DNA of 54,389 nt from Brevundimonas sp. (GTDB taxonomy: Bacteria; Pseudomonadota; Alphaproteobacteria; Caulobacterales; Caulobacteraceae): NCBI GenBank assembly GCA_004296955.1, contig SCVB01000017.1, positions 1 to 54,389 on the forward strand, given 5' to 3'. Below, piece after piece: positions 52,362 to 54,389 of the stretch. The notes below the pieces were generated by a model. That model was not told the DNA's origin and made no database searches. It saw only the letters and a program-made list of their open reading frames with translations. Within the stretch, counting starts at the first letter, position 1, and every line of letters starts with the position of its first letter. Position numbers and translations under genes: made by a program.

Positions 52362-52493
52362 GAAAGTTCGTCTCTCTCACCGCCGGGAAGGGGATGAAAT
52401 CCGTAGCGGGTCAGATCGGCTCCCGCCGACCTGTGACGAAAGTGCCACGGTCGACAAAAAATGTCAAACCGCTCGCTCGCCTCTCGGGCGAAA

Positions 52494-53126
52494 TCAGTTC
52501 CGGCCGGGCCGGCGGGTCGGGTCGCGCAGCTGGAACAGGCTGGCGGCCAGGTTCGGGGCCGGGTTCAGGGACGTCAGCTGGGTCCGTGTGCTGCCGCCCT
52601 GGGCGTCGCGGATGGTCCATTCGTGCAGCCGGATCGGATTGCCGGCGAAGGACAGGATCACCGAACCCTCATTGGGCCGACGGGCGTCGCGGGCGGTGAT
52701 GGCGAAGGCGCCGGAGGCCATGCGCGTGACCCGGTCGATGCGAACGCCCTGGTCGAAGCGGACGTTGCGGGCAAGGAAGGTCGACAAGGGCGTCTGCCCC
52801 AGCGGCACCTGGCGGAAGACGTTCAGCCGGGGGTCGTAGCGCTTGACGTTGGAGCCATCCGAGACGACCAGCAGGCCGGCCGGGCTGGTGTATTCGAAGC
52901 GCATCTTGCCGGGGCGCTGGAGATAGAAGCGGCCTTCCCGGCGCTGGGCCCCCGAAGTCTCGACGAAATTGCCCTGGGCCGAGGTCAGGCCCTGCAGATA
53001 GGTCTGGGCCTGGGCCAGGACGGCGCGGTCCTCGGCCGAAAGCGCGCCCTGGGCGGCGGCGGGCATGGCGGCGACGGCCGCAAGGGCGGCGGTTCCAAGC
53101 GCAAAGGCGCGGCGTGACACAGTCAT
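52494..53126 (-). CDS. lolA: Outer-membrane lipoprotein carrier protein LolA
   Basis: LolA shuttles lipoproteins across the periplasm from LolCDE to the outer membrane. The start is the ATG at 53126, with GGGAGAAG upstream. The signal peptide is RRAFALGTAALAAVAAMPAAAQ. The 210-residue protein includes FYLQRPGKMRFEYTSPAGLL, VVSDGSNVKRYDPRLN and the QVPLGQTPLSTFLA segment of the LolA fold. With lnt elsewhere in the window it supports lipoprotein maturation. It is 169 bases downstream of ftsK. Confidence 0.94.
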   Translation of the reverse strand: MTVSRRAFALGTAALAAVAAMPAAAQGALSAEDRAVLAQAQTYLQGLTSAQGNFVETSGAQRREGRFYLQRPGKMRFEYTSPAGLLVVSDGSNVKRYDPRLNVFRQVPLGQTPLSTFLARNVRFDQGVRIDRVTRMASGAFAITARDARRPNEGSVILSFAGNPIRLHEWTIRDAQGGSTRTQLTSLNPAPNLAASLFQLRDPTRRPGRN

Positions 53127-53295
53127 AAGGGTCTTCTCCCGTTCGGGATGGTTGTTGATCATGCCGTCATGCGTAACCCGAAAGGCGCGGGCATGGCCCG
53201 AGCCTGACCATATTCCGACCTTCGGATGAAGCCTCGTTCAGCTTTCAGGCGATGACGACGGGGCCCAAACGCGGCAGGGACGCAGCCGTTGCCTG

Positions 53296-54389
53296 CTACA
53301 TGGGCGGCGGGCCGGCCAGGATGTCGCGCTTGCCGGCGTGGTTGGCGGGGCTGACGACGCCCTCCTGCTCCATCCGCTCGATCAGGGAGGCGGCGCGGTT
53401 GTAGCCGATCTGCAGCCGGCGCTGGATGTAGCTGGTCGAGGCCTTGCGGTCGCGGGTGACCACGGCCACGGCGCGGTCGTAGAGGTCGTCGCCCGAGCCG
53501 CCGCCGCCCTCGTCGTCGAAGGCCGCGTCGCCGTCGCCGTCCGGATCGTCGGTGATCAGGTCCAGATAGTCCGGCTCGGCCTGACTGCGCAGGTGTTTGC
53601 AGACCTCGTCGACCTCCTGATCGGTCACGAACGGGCCGTGCAGGCGCGTGATGCGGCCGCCGCCGGCCATGTAGAGCATGTCGCCCTGGCCAAGCAGCTG
53701 CTCGCCGCCCTGTTCGCCGAGGATGGTGCGGCTGTCGATCTTGGAGGTGACCTGGAAGCTGATACGGGTCGGGAAATTGGCCTTGATGGTGCCGGTGATG
53801 ACGTCGACCGACGGGCGCTGGGTGGCCATGATCAGATGGATGCCGGCGGCGCGGGCCATCTGGGCCAGACGCTGGACCGCGCCCTCGACGTCCTTGCCGG
53901 CGACCAGCATCAGATCGGCCATTTCGTCCATGACGACGACGAGGAAGGGCAGGGGTTCGGGGCGGATCTTCTCGGATTCATAGACGGGCCGGCCCTGGTC
54001 GTCGAAGCCGGTCTGGACGGTGCGTTCGAAATGCTCGCCCTTGGCCTGGGCCTCGCGGGCGCGTTCGTTGTAGCTGGCGATGTTGCGCACCCCGAGCTTG
54101 GACATCCGCCGGTAGCGGTCCTCCATCTCGCGCACGGTCCATTTCAGGGCGACCACGGCCTTCTTGGGATCGGTGACGACCGGGGCCAGCAGGTGCGGGA
54201 TGCCGTCATAGACGCTGAGCTCCAGCATCTTCGGGTCGATCATGATGAAGCGGCACTCGGCCGGGCTGTGCCGGTAGAGGATCGACAGGATCATGGCGTT
54301 GACCCCGACCGACTTGCCCGAGCCGGTGGTGCCGGCGATCAGCAGGTGGGGCATGCGCGCCAGGTCGGCGACATAGGGCTCGCCGCCGA
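53296..54389 (-). CDS. ftsK: DNA translocase FtsK, C-terminal part
   Basis: The reading frame is open to the last base, so the N-terminal membrane domain and linker are beyond the window. The visible 363 residues start with [20 protein letters not shown] and carry the Walker [14 protein letters not shown], Walker [16 protein letters not shown], the motor segments [20 protein letters not shown] and the C-terminal gamma winged helix ([20 protein letters not shown]) that reads KOPS sequences and activates XerD. FtsK clears the terminus at the septum during division. An acidic Asp/Gly loop sits between motor and gamma. Confidence 0.96.
   Translation of the reverse strand, partial: GGEPYVADLARMPHLLIAGTTGSGKSVGVNAMILSILYRHSPAECRFIMIDPKMLELSVYDGIPHLLAPVVTDPKKAVVALKWTVREMEDRYRRMSKLGVRNIASYNERAREAQAKGEHFERTVQTGFDDQGRPVYESEKIRPEPLPFLVVVMDEMADLMLVAGKDVEGAVQRLAQMARAAGIHLIMATQRPSVDVITGTIKANFPTRISFQVTSKIDSRTILGEQGGEQLLGQGDMLYMAGGGRITRLHGPFVTDQEVDEVCKHLRSQAEPDYLDLITDDPDGDGDAAFDDEGGGGSGDDLYDRAVAVVTRDRKASTSYIQRRLQIGYNRAASLIERMEQEGVVSPANHAGKRDILAGPPPM

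Noticed and set aside
1-54389. CRISPR arrays, tRNA or rRNA genes, insertion sequences or prophage
   Set aside because: No tandem spacer repeats, tRNA cloverleafs, rRNA-like stretches, transposases or phage structural genes were seen.

Overview
The window is GC-rich, densely packed alphaproteobacterial chromosome, most like Caulobacterales and probably Brevundimonas or a close relative. The support is gene order: the block ppsR-maf-aroE-coaE-dnaQ-secB on one side and hemE-hemH-hemJ-rho-mnmE-mnmG-rsmG-parA-parB on the other is what I recall flanking the Caulobacter replication origin. Lineage-typical genes (a 180-kDa-type GdhZ, an NtrZ-like periplasmic protein, a CenR-like regulator), a perfect TTAA-N7-TTAA CtrA site and four parS-type sites agree. 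I saw no rRNA, tRNA, CRISPR array, insertion sequence or prophage.

Layout. 1-2.7 kb: the end of dnaK, dnaJ and dapB. 2.9-5.0 kb: a small membrane protein, dut and coaBC. 5.1-12.7 kb: a lipoprotein with a toxin-like domain, then leftward genes (an XRE regulator, lnt, ybeY, phoH-like, miaB, fur, rimI, tsaB, a second XRE regulator). 12.8-22 kb: a third XRE regulator, a NifU-type Fe-S protein, a universal stress protein, gdhZ, an outer-membrane barrel and a PerM-type permease. 22-30 kb: a HerA-like ATPase, a low-GC orphan, mltA, a Tim44-domain protein, secB, dnaQ, coaE, aroE, maf and ppsR. 30.07-30.56 kb: a 486-bp intergenic region that I read as the chromosome origin. 30.6-33.1 kb: hemE-hemH-hemJ, overlapping by 4 bases at each junction. 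33.3-41.5 kb: rho, a small gene, mnmE, mnmG, rsmG, parA, parB, a methyltransferase and a small basic protein, with the parS sites scattered through them. 41.5-54.4 kb: holA, lptE and leuS, a DUF3576-type lipoprotein, ntrZ, a ThiE-like gene, a YggS-type gene, cenR, a lipoprotein, an SLC13 transporter, xthA, lolA and the 3' end of ftsK.

Together the genes cover origin and centromere functions (origin, parABS, ftsK, holA, dnaQ), haem synthesis, tRNA modification (mnmE/G, miaB, tsaB), proteostasis (dnaKJ, secB), coenzyme A (coaBC, coaE) and envelope biogenesis (lnt, lolA, lptE, mltA). Genes mostly point away from the proposed origin: by my count 25 of 32 on its left are on the minus strand and 16 of 25 on its right are on the plus strand.

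Points worth a second look are the origin, the parS cluster (two copies lie inside coding sequence), the lipoprotein with a BECR-toxin-like C-terminus, a 134-bp inverted-repeat element whose right arm supplies the mnmE ribosome binding site, a palindromic operator candidate in front of an XRE gene, and convergent genes that share a CTAG as both stop codons.
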